The notes: generated from the sequence alone by a model not told the origin. Shown: positions 40,124 to 49,374, counted from the stretch's first letter. The stretch is DNA of 64,000 nucleotides from Lactococcus lactis (GCF_029023865.1 NZ_CP118969.1:434001-498000); one strand, 5' to 3'. Made by a program: numbers and translations.

Positions 40124-40348
40124 ATGGAGGAGCAAGCATGGCGAGAAGTACTCGAACGATTAGCTCGAATTGAAACAAAGTTGGATAACTATGAAACAGT
40201 TAGAGATAAAGCAGAACGAGCGCTTTTAATAGCCCAATCAAATGCAAAACTTATAGAAAAAATGGAAGCCAATAATAAGTGGGCTTGGGGCTTTATGCTT
40301 ACTCTTGCCGTAACCATTATTGGATATATAATTACTAAAATAATTTAA
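40124..40348 (+). CDS. XhlA-like lysis accessory membrane protein
   Basis: 74 residues: amphipathic N-terminal coiled part (EVLERLARIETKLDNYETVRDKAERAL) and one C-terminal membrane helix (WAWGFMLTLAVTIIGYII) with a Lys tail, as in haemolysin XhlA. Works with the holin next to it. Confidence 0.78.
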   Translation: MEEQAWREVLERLARIETKLDNYETVRDKAERALLIAQSNAKLIEKMEANNKWAWGFMLTLAVTIIGYIITKII

Positions 40349-40360
40349 AGGAGAAAGAAC

Positions 40361-40648
40361 ATGAAAACAATTGATAAAGGAACGCTTACACGTACAGTTT
40401 TGCTTTGGTTAGCTATCATTAACCAAATTCTAACAGCATTGGGTATTAATCCATTGCCGCTTGACGATAATACTGTCAGCACAGTTATCACAACAGTTTT
40501 TGCACTTTGGGCTTGGTGGAAGAATAACGACTTCACTCATGCAGCTAAAAAAGGAACTGAACTTACAAAAAGTTTGAAAAATGGAGATAGCGTTCAAGTA
40601 GTTAAGGCATCTGATGCTGACCATGAATTCACAGAAGGAGGCGAATAA
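40361..40648 (+). CDS. Holin, phiLC3/SPP1 type
   Basis: 95 residues. Two membrane helices (TVLLWLAIINQILTALGI and VSTVITTVFALWAWW) with the WWKNNDFT turn that is characteristic of this family and a charged tail. Forms the pore that releases or activates the endolysin. AAAGGAGAAAGAAC before ATG. Confidence 0.92.
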   Translation: MKTIDKGTLTRTVLLWLAIINQILTALGINPLPLDDNTVSTVITTVFALWAWWKNNDFTHAAKKGTELTKSLKNGDSVQVVKASDADHEFTEGGE

Positions 40649-41427
40649 TGCCAAGTATTGAAAATATGATTGCTTGGATGCAAGCACGAAAAGGTAAAGT
40701 TACTTACTCGATGGCTTCACGAATGGGGCCAAACAGTTATGATTGTAGCTCGTCAGTGTTCTTTGCCATGATTGCTGGTGGCTTTTTGTCAGCTGGCTCA
40801 ATGGGAAATACTGAAACCTTATTTGGAATGTCAGGAACGAAGCTGAAAGAAATCAGTCGAGGAGAAGTCCAGCGTGGCGATATCTTCATTTCAGGTACTC
40901 CAGGAGGTTCGGCTGGTTCGGATGGACATACGGGTATCTTTTTGAGCAATGGCTCATTCATTCACTGTTCTTACACTCACAATGGAATTGCGGTTGATAC
41001 GAATGACGCTTATATGAGCACTCGCTTACCACATCACTTTTATCGAATTGTTGGTTCAGGTTCTGGAAATACTGACAATAAACCTCAAATGGTTACATTA
41101 AATGTTGATGGCCAGTTTGGAAATGCGACTGCTAAACGATTACAAGAATACTTTGATACGGCTGGTAAAGACGGAGTAATCAGTCACCAGTATAAACAAA
41201 CCTTTAACCAAAATATTTATGCTGCTCAGTTTGATTCATCGCTGACAGGTTCAAACGTGGTAAAAGCATTGCAAAGATTCCTAGGAATTGGCCAAGACGG
41301 ATTATTTGGTCAAGGAACTATCAAAGCTTTACAGAAGCATCTTGGAACAACGCAAGACGGAACTATCAGCCCAGTTTCTGATTCTGTGAGAGAATTACAA
41401 CGTCGATTAAATGCGAATAAATTATAA
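40648..41427 (+). CDS. Endolysin (NlpC/P60-type amidase with C-terminal binding repeats)
   Basis: 259 residues. The catalytic domain (1-140) is of the phage peptidoglycan hydrolase Amidase_5/CHAP-like type: YDCSSSVFFAM (catalytic Cys), GHTGIFL (His) and HCSYTHNG. The C-terminal half carries peptidoglycan-binding-like repeats (VDGQFGNATAKRLQEYF, LGIGQDGLFGQGTIKALQKHL, LGTTQDGTISPVSDS). Overlaps the holin stop by one base. Confidence 0.88.
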   Translation: MPSIENMIAWMQARKGKVTYSMASRMGPNSYDCSSSVFFAMIAGGFLSAGSMGNTETLFGMSGTKLKEISRGEVQRGDIFISGTPGGSAGSDGHTGIFLSNGSFIHCSYTHNGIAVDTNDAYMSTRLPHHFYRIVGSGSGNTDNKPQMVTLNVDGQFGNATAKRLQEYFDTAGKDGVISHQYKQTFNQNIYAAQFDSSLTGSNVVKALQRFLGIGQDGLFGQGTIKALQKHLGTTQDGTISPVSDSVRELQRRLNANKL

Positions 41428-41503
41428 AAATTAACCCTGACTTCTGTCGAACGTTTTTCTTTGTTCTCGTTAAGAAGTTTGCTATAATTAATTTCTAACA
41501 CTG

Positions 41504-41529
41504 ATCCCCCTTAATTGGGGGTCTTTTTT
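41504..41529 (+). terminator. Terminator of the late operon
   Basis: CCCCC, loop TTAATT, GGGGG, then TCTTTTTTTT. Confidence 0.85.
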
Positions 41530-41580
41530 TTGTTAACAAATGTTACTGTTTTTCTTAAGATAAATTAGTATAATATCCTT

Positions 41581-41670
41581 ATCGTAAATGCTATTCCAAA
41601 TACAAGTACAAATAACTAAGTATTTCGGGAGAGATAAAGCGCCCTTTTCCAAAGCGAGGGTGTTTTTTTC
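41581..41670 (+). ncRNA. Candidate small RNA 1 downstream of the endolysin
   Basis: TATAAT (41569-41574) without a clear -35 predicts a start near 41581; about 90 nt later GCGCCCT/AGGGTGT forms a hairpin followed by T7. A 28-codon frame without ribosome site lies in it. The next promoter follows immediately. Confidence 0.45.
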
Positions 41671-41699
41671 TTGACAACGGAAATAGAAAGTTATATAAT
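41671..41699 (+). promoter_or_regulatory. Consensus promoter with no gene
   Basis: TTGACA (41671-41676), 17 bases, TATAAT (41694-41699). A perfect sigma-A promoter followed by no reading frame. Confidence 0.8.
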
Positions 41700-41705
41700 T
41701 TTTAT

Positions 41706-41785
41706 ATTCCAAAAAATATACTTTTTCATAAGTTTATTCTAAAAACATATTTTTAAAAGCGTCTCTACCCAAGGCGCTTTTTTTA
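41706..41785 (+). ncRNA. Candidate small RNA 2
   Basis: Transcript predicted from the consensus promoter, about 80 nt, very AT-rich with a TATATT/AATATA hairpin at the 5' end and a terminator AAAAGCG/CGCTTTT plus T-run at 41755-41785. It contains no ATG. Confidence 0.65.
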
Positions 41786-42005
41786 TTTTCCAAATTAAAC
41801 CTAATCGTCCATTAATAGTCCGTAAAACCACAATATACATTGATACATAGCGATTTAATCGTCCATAGATTCGCACATCTTTATTTTCCGAATTAAATCC
41901 AGCTGTTTCACTTTATGCAACATCTTCATTATCCCTGACCTCAGCAATATTTGGTATTATGCGGTTTGTGAGTTTGTGACCCTCATTTTTGATGGTCGCA
42001 AAATA
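41786..42005. other. Non-coding phage end with direct repeats
   Basis: No gene. TTTATTTTCC[A/G]AATTAAA recurs at 41782 and 41880, and TAATCGTCCAT at 41802-41812 and 41856-41866. Direct repeats here may be integrase arm sites of the original attP. Confidence 0.4.
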
Positions 42006-42014
42006 TGATATAAT
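42006..42014 (+). promoter_or_regulatory. Extended -10 promoter upstream of the tRNA pseudogene
   Basis: TGATATAAT; predicted start near 42021, giving a 55-base leader that holds a TGTACG/CGTACA hairpin just before the tRNA-like sequence. Confidence 0.55.
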
Positions 42015-42076
42015 ATAAGTGAGAGGATAGCAGTACTAGACTGTTATACGGAGTGTACGATAAATGCGTACATTTC

Positions 42077-42137
42077 GGTTCTTTAGCTCAGTTGGTAGCT
42101 AACCGTTCGGTCGCTGGTTCGAGTCCAGCAAGAACCA
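42077..42137 (+). pseudogene. tRNA-Arg pseudogene lacking 12 bases of the anticodon arm
   Basis: Perfect acceptor pairs GGTTCTT/AAGAACC, perfect T stem GCTGG/CCAGC and a D-arm opening are kept, but GTAG joins directly to CTAACCGTT. Restoring 12 bases would give a 73-nt tRNA; the surviving loop end CTAA implies an NCT anticodon, and the short variable loop means Arg rather than Ser. It cannot decode as it stands. Confidence 0.7.
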
Positions 42138-42160
42138 TAAAAATGTATATTAAAATAGTA

Positions 42161-42184
42161 GAAACTTCTAAAAGGAGTTTTTTT
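42161..42184 (+). terminator. Terminator after the tRNA pseudogene
   Basis: AAACTTCT and AGGAGTTT hairpin followed by T5. Confidence 0.55.
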
Positions 42185-42275
42185 AGTTACGTTAATTAAA
42201 ATAAAAAACTGTATATCTTAGATATACAGCCTCTTGCCCGACAAAAATTAGTTACGTTTTTAGTTACGTTTTAGA
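42185..42275 (-). other. Possible remnant of a second integrase end
   Basis: On the minus strand a short open stretch reads NVTKNVTNFCRARGCI...YSFLF-stop, with the direct repeat AACGTAACTAAA, before a perfect hairpin CTGTATATC-TTA-GATATACAG. The arrangement tRNA, repeats, leftward stop copies that at the left prophage end. No other integrase sequence remains before the rsmB promoter. Confidence 0.35.
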
Positions 42276-42345
42276 AGTAACTCATAGGTATTCATTAGTA
42301 CAATAATTTTTATAAATCCCACAAAACAAGGTTTAGCGGTATCTA

Positions 42346-42375
42346 TTGACATTTATTGACACAGTATGCCATAAT
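42346..42375 (+). promoter_or_regulatory. rsmB promoter, leaderless
   Basis: TTGACA with an 18-base spacer to CATAAT (42370-42375), preceded by TGC. A second TTGACA lies in the spacer. ATG 42382 follows after six bases (AGCTCT). Confidence 0.6.
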
Positions 42376-42381
42376 AGCTCT

Positions 42382-43656
42382 ATGACAAAAAATGCAAGAC
42401 AAACCGCACTCGATGTATTGAATGACATTTTTGGCAATGATGCTTATGCCAATATTTCATTGGATCGAAATTTGCGAGATTCTGAACTATCCACAGTTGA
42501 TAAAGCTTTTGTGACTGCCCTTGTATATGGAGTGGTTTCTAAAAAGGATTTATTGGAGTGGCATATTACTCCCTTCTTGAAAAAAGAACCAAAACCTTGG
42601 GCAAAAATGCTCCTATTGCTTACAGTTTATCAAATCTTATTTATGGATAAGGTCCCAACTTCGGCAGCAGTAGATGAAGCAGTCAAAATCGCTAAACGTC
42701 GTGATGGTCAAGCGACGGCTAACTTTATCAATGCTGTGTTACGTAATTTCATGCGTTCTGAACATCGAAATGAAGAACCAAAGGATTGGGAAACAAAATA
42801 TTCAATGCCCAAACTTTTATTGGATAAAATGGTTCGTCAATTTGGTGGAAAAAGAACAGGAGAAATTTTAGAAAGTCTTGAAAAGCCAAGTCACGTTAGC
42901 TTACGAAAAATTGACCCAACCGTAGAAATTTCAGGAACTCGTGCTTCTCTACTGACAGAAAGTGCTCTAATTGCTGACAGTGGAAATTTTGCAATGACAG
43001 AAGAATTTCAATCTGGCAGAATTACGATTCAAGATGAAACAAGTCAATTAGTTGCCCCTCAACTTGATTTAGAAGGAACAGAAGAAGTTCTTGACGCTTG
43101 TGCAGCTCCTGGTGGTAAAAGTACTCATATGGCTCAATATTTAACAAGTGGCCATATCACAGCACTAGATTTATATGATCATAAACTTGATTTAATTAAT
43201 CAAAATGCAGAGCGTCAACATGTTGCGGATAAAATTACTACTCAAAAAGCCGATGCGACAATGATTTTTGAAGAATTTGGTTCAGATAAATTTGACCGAA
43301 TTCTTGTGGACGCTCCGTGTTCAGGTATTGGATTAATTCGACGCAAACCAGATATTCGCTACAGAAAAGAAAGTTCGGATTTTGTTGATTTACAAAAAAT
43401 TCAGCTAGAAATTCTGAACAGCGCCTCGAAAAGCCTGAAAAAAAGTGGTATAATGGTATACAGTACTTGTACAATTTTTGATGAAGAGAACTTTGACGTT
43501 GTTCGTCAATTTCTAGAAAGTCATCCTAATTTTGAACAAGTTGAAATTTCTAGCGATAAGGCAGATATGATTAAAGAAGGATGTATTTTTATTACTCCAG
43601 AAATGTATCATACAGATGGCTTTTTCATCGCGAAATTTAAGAAAATAGGCGAATAA
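42382..43656 (+). CDS. rsmB: 16S rRNA m5C967 methyltransferase
   Basis: 424 residues. An N-terminal NusB-like domain (about 1-140: TKNARQTALDVLNDIF ... LLLTVYQILFMDKVPTSAAVDEAVKIAK) precedes a Rossmann methyltransferase with SAM motif DACAAPGGKSTHMA near 233-246, VDAPCSGIGLIRRKPDI near 307-323 and the nucleophile Cys in YSTCTI near 362. Methylates C967 of 16S rRNA. Start at ATG 42382; no Shine-Dalgarno. First gene of the rsmB-pppL-pknB cluster usual in this order. Confidence 0.95.
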   Translation: MTKNARQTALDVLNDIFGNDAYANISLDRNLRDSELSTVDKAFVTALVYGVVSKKDLLEWHITPFLKKEPKPWAKMLLLLTVYQILFMDKVPTSAAVDEAVKIAKRRDGQATANFINAVLRNFMRSEHRNEEPKDWETKYSMPKLLLDKMVRQFGGKRTGEILESLEKPSHVSLRKIDPTVEISGTRASLLTESALIADSGNFAMTEEFQSGRITIQDETSQLVAPQLDLEGTEEVLDACAAPGGKSTHMAQYLTSGHITALDLYDHKLDLINQNAERQHVADKITTQKADATMIFEEFGSDKFDRILVDAPCSGIGLIRRKPDIRYRKESSDFVDLQKIQLEILNSASKSLKKSGIMVYSTCTIFDEENFDVVRQFLESHPNFEQVEISSDKADMIKEGCIFITPEMYHTDGFFIAKFKKIGE

Positions 43657-43736
43657 CTGCTGACAAATATTTTTTTTAATTCTGTCAGTAATTTTTAGAC
43701 CTAAAAATAAAACTTTATTCTTGTTAAGGAGAAAAA

Positions 43737-44513
43737 GTGGAATACAGTATTTTATCAGATATCGGTTCAAAACGTAGTACTAATCAAGACTATGCCGGTA
43801 CTTATGTCAACCGTGCAGGTTATCAGCTCTTTTTATTAGCTGATGGCATGGGAGGACACAAAGCAGGTAATGTCGCAAGTAAACTTACCGTAGAAGATCT
43901 CGGCAAACTTTGGTCAGAGACATTTTTTGATGCGGGAACACCAGAAGCAACTCTTGAGATTTGGCTAAAAAATCAAGTTCGTAATGAAAATGAAAATATT
44001 GCCAGCCTTGGAAAACTTGATGAATACCAAGGAATGGGAACAACTCTTGAAGCCTTGGTTATTAAAGCAGGAATGCTCGTTTCTGCCCATGTAGGTGATA
44101 GCCGAACTTATTTAATGCGCGATGGTGAATTAAATAAAATAACCACAGACCATTCTTTAGTTCAAGAGCTTGTAGATGCAGGGCAAATTACCGAAGAGGA
44201 AGCTGAAGTTCATACGAATAAAAATATCATTACTCGTTCACTTGGGCAAACTAGTGAAGTTCAAGCAGATATTCAAGTTTTAGAACTTCAAGTAGGGGAC
44301 ATTATTTTGATGAACTCCGATGGTTTAACAAACATGGTTTCAACTACCGAAATTATGGAAGTTTTAGAGCGGGAAGATTTAACTTTAGATAATAAATCTG
44401 AAGCTTTAGTTCGTTTAGCCAATGAACATGGAGGTTTGGATAATATTACCGTCGTTTTGATTAAGTATGATGAAACGTCAGAAAGCGAAACACCAACGCA
44501 GGAGGTTAGTTGA
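43737..44513 (+). CDS. pppL: PP2C-type Ser/Thr phosphatase
   Basis: 258 residues. PP2C metal motifs are all present: [13 protein letters not shown] (Asp/Arg), [12 protein letters not shown] (Asp37-Gly), [27 protein letters not shown] and [10 protein letters not shown]. It reverses phosphorylation by the kinase encoded next. GTG start with AAGGAGAAAAA upstream; stop overlaps the pknB start (TGATG). Confidence 0.95.
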   Translation: MEYSILSDIGSKRSTNQDYAGTYVNRAGYQLFLLADGMGGHKAGNVASKLTVEDLGKLWSETFFDAGTPEATLEIWLKNQVRNENENIASLGKLDEYQGMGTTLEALVIKAGMLVSAHVGDSRTYLMRDGELNKITTDHSLVQELVDAGQITEEEAEVHTNKNIITRSLGQTSEVQADIQVLELQVGDIILMNSDGLTNMVSTTEIMEVLEREDLTLDNKSEALVRLANEHGGLDNITVVLIKYDETSESETPTQEVS

Positions 44514-46396
44514 TGATTCAAATCGGTAAAATCTTTGCCGATCGTTATCGGATTATCAAAGAAATCGGACGTGGCGGAATGGCGAACGTTTATCAAGGTG
44601 AAGATACTTTTCTTGGTGACCGCTTAGTTGCAATAAAAGTGCTACGTTCAAATTTTGAAAACGATGATATCGCGATTGCTCGTTTTCAGCGAGAAGCATT
44701 CGCCATGGCAGAACTTTCACATCCAAATATCGTAGGTATTTCTGATGTTGGTGAATTTGAAAGTCAACAATACATTGTCATGGAATTTGTTGACGGCATG
44801 ACACTTAAACAATACATCAATCAAAATGCACCTTTAGCCAATGATGAAGCTATTGAAATTATTACTGAAATTTTATCAGCAATGGACATGGCCCATTCAC
44901 ATGGTATTATTCACCGGGATTTAAAACCACAAAATGTTTTAGTTTCCAGTAGTGGAACTGTAAAAGTAACGGATTTTGGAATTGCGAAAGCACTCTCTGA
45001 AACTTCACTTACTCAAACAAATACAATGTTTGGTTCGGTTCATTATTTATCACCAGAGCGAACGCGTGGTTCAAATGCAACTGTTCAATCAGATATTTAT
45101 GCGATTGGAATTATTTTATTTGAACTTTTAACAGGTCAAATTCCATTTGATGGAGATTCTGCAGTTGCTATCGCTCTAAAACATTTCCAAGAGAGTATTC
45201 CAAGCATCATCAATCTCAATCCAGAAGTTCCGCAAGCTTTGGAAAATGTTGTCATTAAAGCTACAGCGAAAGATATTAAAAATCGCTATACTGATGTAGA
45301 AGAAATGATGACTGATGTGGCAACTTCAACGAGTCTTGATCGTCGTGGGGAAGAAAAATTAGTTTTCAATAAGGACCATGATGAAACAAAAATTATGCCT
45401 GCCAATCTAATTAATCCTTATGACACCAAGCCTCTGATTGATAAAAAAGAAGATAATGATTCACAAACAGATGAAAAAGCTGCAAGCTCAGAAGTAGTAA
45501 ATAAAAACAAAAAATCTAAAAAAGGCTTGATTATTGGTCTTATTATCCTTCTTTTAGTTGTTGGCGGTGCTACTTTGGCTTGGGTTGTCTCAACACCAAC
45601 TAATGTTAAGATACCTAATGTGACAAACTCGACGCTTGACCAAGCAAAAAGCAAAATTAAAGATGCAAAACTAAAAGTGGGAACAGTTCATAAACAACAA
45701 AGTTCAACGATTGCTGAAGGAAATGTTATCAAGACTGATCCAACTAGTGGAACAACCGTGAGATCTAATAGCTCCGTTGATATTTATGTTTCTACGGGAA
45801 ATGAAGATATCATCAAAATGAAGGACTTTGTCGGTGAAAAGATTGATGAGGCGATGGCAACATTACTTAAGGATTATGGTATTGATGAAAGCCAAGTCAC
45901 TCAAACTTCCGTTCCTAGTGATTCTTACCCAGCAGGTACAATCATTAAACAAAGCCCTAAAAAAGGTTCTAGTTTTGATACCAAAGGGAGTGAAAAAATT
46001 ACCTTTGAAGTTTCAAGTGGAAAACAAGTTGAAGTTCCGGATTATAAACCGAACGGTCAATATATGACTTATTCACAGTATCAAGCTGCCTTAAAAGCTG
46101 CAGGATTCACTAATATTACACTAGACCCTCAAGCAACAACGAATCAACAAGCCGACGGTTATGTATATTCTGTTTATCCGACTGTTGGAGCGTCCGTTGA
46201 TCCAACTCAAGAAATTGTAATCACTTATAGCGTCTATACTGCTCCAAGTTCAAGTTCAACAACTTCTGAATCAACAACGACGCCTGAAACTTCGTCAAGC
46301 ACAACTTCAAGTACTTCAAGTTCTACAACAAGTCAGCCGTCAACAGATAACAACAATAGCAGCAAAGAATCTTCAACAACGTCATCAAGTAGTTGA
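44513..46396 (+). CDS. pknB: PASTA-domain Ser/Thr protein kinase
   Basis: 627 residues. Cytoplasmic kinase domain (about 10-270): [12 protein letters not shown]-loop, VAIKVL Lys, HRDLKPQN catalytic loop, DFGIAKA, PERTRG. A juxtamembrane linker, one membrane helix near 342-362 ([22 protein letters not shown]) and three extracellular PASTA repeats (about 366-435, 436-505, 507-580) sense peptidoglycan fragments; a Ser/Thr-rich tail ends the protein. Regulates wall synthesis and division. Confidence 0.96.
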   Translation: MIQIGKIFADRYRIIKEIGRGGMANVYQGEDTFLGDRLVAIKVLRSNFENDDIAIARFQREAFAMAELSHPNIVGISDVGEFESQQYIVMEFVDGMTLKQYINQNAPLANDEAIEIITEILSAMDMAHSHGIIHRDLKPQNVLVSSSGTVKVTDFGIAKALSETSLTQTNTMFGSVHYLSPERTRGSNATVQSDIYAIGIILFELLTGQIPFDGDSAVAIALKHFQESIPSIINLNPEVPQALENVVIKATAKDIKNRYTDVEEMMTDVATSTSLDRRGEEKLVFNKDHDETKIMPANLINPYDTKPLIDKKEDNDSQTDEKAASSEVVNKNKKSKKGLIIGLIILLLVVGGATLAWVVSTPTNVKIPNVTNSTLDQAKSKIKDAKLKVGTVHKQQSSTIAEGNVIKTDPTSGTTVRSNSSVDIYVSTGNEDIIKMKDFVGEKIDEAMATLLKDYGIDESQVTQTSVPSDSYPAGTIIKQSPKKGSSFDTKGSEKITFEVSSGKQVEVPDYKPNGQYMTYSQYQAALKAAGFTNITLDPQATTNQQADGYVYSVYPTVGASVDPTQEIVITYSVYTAPSSSSTTSESTTTPETSSSTTSSTSSSTTSQPSTDNNNSSKESSTTSSSS

Positions 46397-46404
46397 GAAA
46401 AATA

Positions 46405-46433
46405 AACTAGGAATCTCGTGTTCCTAGTTTTTT
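46405..46433 (+). terminator. Terminator of the pppL-pknB operon
   Basis: AACTAGGAA, 7-base loop, TTCCTAGTT, then TTTT. Confidence 0.8.
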
Positions 46434-46459
46434 GATAAATAAGTTAATTTACAAGAAGC

Positions 46460-46577
46460 TTGTAAAATTAGGCAAAAAAGTGTATCATGGTAGAGTAGTT
46501 TTTTACAACCCGTTCTTGGTTTCATGCTTGCCAAGCTGTCACTCGGACTGGGCAATACAAATAAAGGAGAAAAACTC
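46460..46577 (+). promoter_or_regulatory. rpsO promoter and leader
   Basis: TTGTAA (46460-46465), 17 bases, TATCAT (46483-46488). The predicted leader of about 80 nt contains GC-containing helices around GCTTGCCAAGC and CTCGGACTGGGC; leaders of rpsO commonly carry an S15 autoregulatory fold, which is inferred here. AAAGGAGAAAAACTC precedes ATG. Confidence 0.6.
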
Positions 46578-46847
46578 ATGGCAATTTCAAAAGAAAAAAA
46601 ACAAGAAATCATCGCTCAATACGCTCGTAAAGAAGGCGATACTGGTTCACCTGAAGTACAAATCGCTGTATTGACTTGGGAAATTAACCACCTTAACGAC
46701 CACATCAAATCTCATAAAAAAGACCACGCAACACAACGTGGTTTGATGAAAAAAATTGGTCACCGTCGTAACCTTCTTGGATACCTTCGTGGAAAAGACG
46801 TTCAACGTTACCGTGAACTTATCGCTTCATTGGGACTTCGTCGTTAA
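46578..46847 (+). CDS. rpsO: 30S ribosomal protein S15
   Basis: 89 residues, normal length. [37 protein letters not shown] and [20 protein letters not shown] are the S15 signature. Binds the central domain of 16S rRNA. Monocistronic with its own promoter and terminator. The codon choice is strongly that of a highly expressed gene (CGT for Arg, GGT/GGA for Gly). Confidence 0.98.
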   Translation: MAISKEKKQEIIAQYARKEGDTGSPEVQIAVLTWEINHLNDHIKSHKKDHATQRGLMKKIGHRRNLLGYLRGKDVQRYRELIASLGLRR

Positions 46848-46850
46848 TAA

Positions 46851-46872
46851 AAAAATGCCATATGGCATTTTT
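46851..46872. terminator. Bidirectional terminator rpsO / proC
   Basis: Perfect 22-base palindrome built on AAAAATGCCA and TGGCATTTTT between the convergent genes. Confidence 0.85.
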
Positions 46873-46877
46873 TATTT

Positions 46878-47666
46878 TTAAAGATTTTTTTCTTTTTCGA
46901 TAGTAGCGCTAATAGCATCAATAACTGTTCCGATAAAATGGTTTTGTTCTAAACTTACCACACCAGCGACAGTAGTTCCACCAGGACTTGAGACTTTATC
47001 GACTAATGACCAAGGATTTTCACCACTTTGGAGAATCATTTCAGCTGAAGCACGAACCGTTTCGGCAACAATTGCTGTGGCTTGATCTTTAGGAATACCA
47101 TGCAATACACCGGCACGTGCCATGGCATCAATGAACATATAAATAAAAGCAGGGCTTGAACCGGCAATTGCTGCAAATGTTGAAAAATCTTTTTCAGCAA
47201 TTTCATGGACAGAACCAGTTGATTTAAAAATTTCTTGAACTGTAGCATAAGCAGAATCATCAACAAATTCATTTTTGACAATGGCCGATGTTGACTGACC
47301 GATTTGTGCATTGATATTTGGCATCACTCGGATGATTGGTTGATTTTCTGAATCAGCCAGATGTTTCAAGTCAGATAAAGTGAGTCCCGCTGCAATTGAA
47401 ATTAATGTTTTGTCTTTAGTTAAATGATTGATTAATTTACTTAAAACAGAGGGAAGTACTTGAGGTTTAACTGATAGAATGATAAAATCAGATTCTTGAA
47501 CGAGTTCTTCATGATTACTTGCAGCCGTAACATTAAGGGTTTCCGCTTGTTTTTGAGTTTTTGTTAAATTGTGTCCGGAAATGATGATTTTGAATTTATT
47601 TTTGTCAAGTCCAGAAATAATAGCTGTTGCCATTTTTCCAACTCCAATAAAACCTATTGTTTTCAT
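46878..47666 (-). CDS. proC: Pyrroline-5-carboxylate reductase
   Basis: 262 residues. N-terminal NAD(P)-binding GFIGVGKMATAII (residues 4-16), then LSVKPQVLPSVL near 72 and the C-terminal dimer signature PAFIYMFIDAMARAGVLHGI and SPGGTTVAGV. Last step of proline synthesis. ATG 47666 has GAAGGGATTTTATTT upstream; an in-frame start 13 codons earlier lacks one. Confidence 0.95.
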   Translation of the reverse strand: MKTIGFIGVGKMATAIISGLDKNKFKIIISGHNLTKTQKQAETLNVTAASNHEELVQESDFIILSVKPQVLPSVLSKLINHLTKDKTLISIAAGLTLSDLKHLADSENQPIIRVMPNINAQIGQSTSAIVKNEFVDDSAYATVQEIFKSTGSVHEIAEKDFSTFAAIAGSSPAFIYMFIDAMARAGVLHGIPKDQATAIVAETVRASAEMILQSGENPWSLVDKVSSPGGTTVAGVVSLEQNHFIGTVIDAISATIEKEKNL

Positions 47667-47893
47667 AAATAAAATCCCTTCTTTTCTTTTCGTCCATTTT
47701 ATCATAAAAAGTAATAATAAATCACTTTAGTAGCATCGTAAAATAAATCAGATTTTTTCTAAGTCTGAGTACTAGCTCGCATATTTAGCGCATATTGAGA
47801 GGATTTGAATTAAAAAGATAACGAAAATGCCCCTTGATTATGGTATAATTAGGTAAACATTTTATTTTATTTGTAATAATAAAGGAGAAATCT

Positions 47894-49270
47894 ATGAATA
47901 AATTCGCAATTGTCTTGGCGGCTGGTAAAGGAACTCGTATGAAATCAGCACTTCCGAAGGTCTTACATCAAGTGGCTGGAAAATCAATGCTTGCTCATGT
48001 TCTTACAAGTGTTTCTGAGGTAGAAATTGCTAAAAATGTAGTGATTGTTGGTCATGAAGCGGATCGTGTGATTGCAACTTTACCTAAAGGGACTCAATTT
48101 GTGAAACAAGTTGAGCAATTGGGAACGGGTCATGCCGTTCGGATTGCTGCGGATTTATTGGCAAATGAAGATGGAGCAACTCTTGTTATTGCTGGTGATA
48201 CACCATTAATTACTGGACAAACGTTAGAAGCACTTTTTGACTATCACTTTGCACAAAATGCAACAGCAACTATCTTGACAGCAATTGCACCAAATCCAAC
48301 AGGATATGGACGAATTATTCGTGATGAAAATGGCTCAGTAGAAAAGATTGTTGAGCAAAAAGATGCGAATGATTTTGAAAAATCAATTACCGAAATTAAT
48401 ACTGGGACTTACATTTTTGATAATAAGTCACTTTTCAAAGCCTTGAATGAAATCACAACTGATAATGCCCAAGGAGAGTATTATTTAACAGATGTCATTG
48501 AAATTTTCAAAAAATCTGGTCAAACGGTAGCGGCTCATATCCTTGATGATTTTGACGAAAGTTTAGGAGTTAATGACCGTGTTGCCCTTTCACAAGCTGA
48601 GTTGACGATGCGCAAACGAATCAATCATCAACATATGGTGAATGGTGTAACTCTTATTGACCCTGCGACAACTTATATTGACAGTGAAGTAACGATTGGT
48701 GAAGAAACTGTGATTGAAGCAAATGTAACAATAAAAGGAAATACCTTTATTGGTAAAAATGTTTTGATTACAAATGGTAGCCGTATTGAAAATTCAGAAA
48801 TTCATTCAAATTGTGAAGTTCGTAATTCAACGGTTGAAGAAAGCAGAATGAGTGTTGGAAGTAATGTAGGACCCTATGCTCATTTGCGTCCCGGAACTGT
48901 TTTGAGCGAAGAAGTTCATGTTGGAAACTTTGTCGAAATTAAAGGTTCAACGCTTGGTAAAGGTACAAAAGCTGGTCACTTAACTTATATTGGAAATGCA
49001 ACGGTTGGTGAGAAAGTGAACTTTGGTGCTGGAACAATTACAGCAAACTTTGATGGTAAAAATAAATTCAATACTGAAATTGATGACTTTGCCTTTATTG
49101 GTTCGAATTCAACAATTATTGCTCCATTGCATATCGGTAAAAATGCCTTAACAGCAGCAGGATCTGTTGTAACAGAAGATGTACCAGATGAAGCAGTCGA
49201 AATTGGACGTGGAAAACAAGTGAATAAACTTGAACGTGCTAAAAAAATGCCACATTATCGTGGTCAATAA
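47894..49270 (+). CDS. glmU: Bifunctional UDP-GlcNAc pyrophosphorylase / GlcN-1-P acetyltransferase
   Basis: 458 residues. The N-terminal nucleotidyltransferase has [18 protein letters not shown] near 8-25 and GDTPLIT near 100; the C-terminal half (from about 250) is a left-handed beta helix with hexapeptide repeats ([20 protein letters not shown]...) and [28 protein letters not shown] acetyltransferase residues. Makes UDP-GlcNAc for peptidoglycan. AAAGGAGAAATCT before ATG; an extended -10 TGGTATAAT lies about 45 bases upstream. Confidence 0.97.
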   Translation: MNKFAIVLAAGKGTRMKSALPKVLHQVAGKSMLAHVLTSVSEVEIAKNVVIVGHEADRVIATLPKGTQFVKQVEQLGTGHAVRIAADLLANEDGATLVIAGDTPLITGQTLEALFDYHFAQNATATILTAIAPNPTGYGRIIRDENGSVEKIVEQKDANDFEKSITEINTGTYIFDNKSLFKALNEITTDNAQGEYYLTDVIEIFKKSGQTVAAHILDDFDESLGVNDRVALSQAELTMRKRINHQHMVNGVTLIDPATTYIDSEVTIGEETVIEANVTIKGNTFIGKNVLITNGSRIENSEIHSNCEVRNSTVEESRMSVGSNVGPYAHLRPGTVLSEEVHVGNFVEIKGSTLGKGTKAGHLTYIGNATVGEKVNFGAGTITANFDGKNKFNTEIDDFAFIGSNSTIIAPLHIGKNALTAAGSVVTEDVPDEAVEIGRGKQVNKLERAKKMPHYRGQ

Positions 49271-49283
49271 TTAACAAATAAAA

Positions 49284-49309
49284 GAAAGAGTTTCTCCTGA
49301 AGCTCTTTC
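49284..49309 (+). terminator. Hairpin after glmU
   Basis: GAAAGAG, 12-base loop, CTCTTTC; the T-run is weak, so partial read-through into nudF is possible. Confidence 0.5.
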
Positions 49310-49374
49310 CTTCGATTTTGATGAGAAAACTATTCTTTAAATTATTTTAAAAAGTTTTCGGAAGAAAGGACACA

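Larger units (their letters stand above)
6448..42300. mobile_element. P335-like siphoprophage, partly decayed (right edge approximate)
   Basis: About 36 kb with a full modular order: integrase, CI, early genes, recombination and replication, dUTPase, HNH-terminase-portal-protease-capsid, connectors, tail tube, chaperones, tape measure, Dit/Tal, fibres, holin, endolysin. The left edge is the tRNA-Arg 3' end. The right edge is placed before the rsmB promoter because the last phage gene ends at 41427 and non-coding, phage-like sequence follows; I found no copy of the tRNA 3' end there. A broken integrase, protease and fibre gene suggest it cannot excise or make wild-type particles on its own. 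Confidence 0.85.

Noticed and set aside
42077-42137. Functional tRNA
   Set aside because: Lacks the 5' half of the anticodon arm, and the remaining sequence gives no complete anticodon.
42095-42140. attR core matching tRNA-Arg at 6410-6447
   Set aside because: Only general tRNA similarities (CGGTCG, GGTTCGA) are shared; no continuous match as a recombination core would give.
46432-46674. Frame overlapping the rpsO leader and start
   Set aside because: Out of frame with rpsO and starts without a ribosome site; the region is the rpsO leader.
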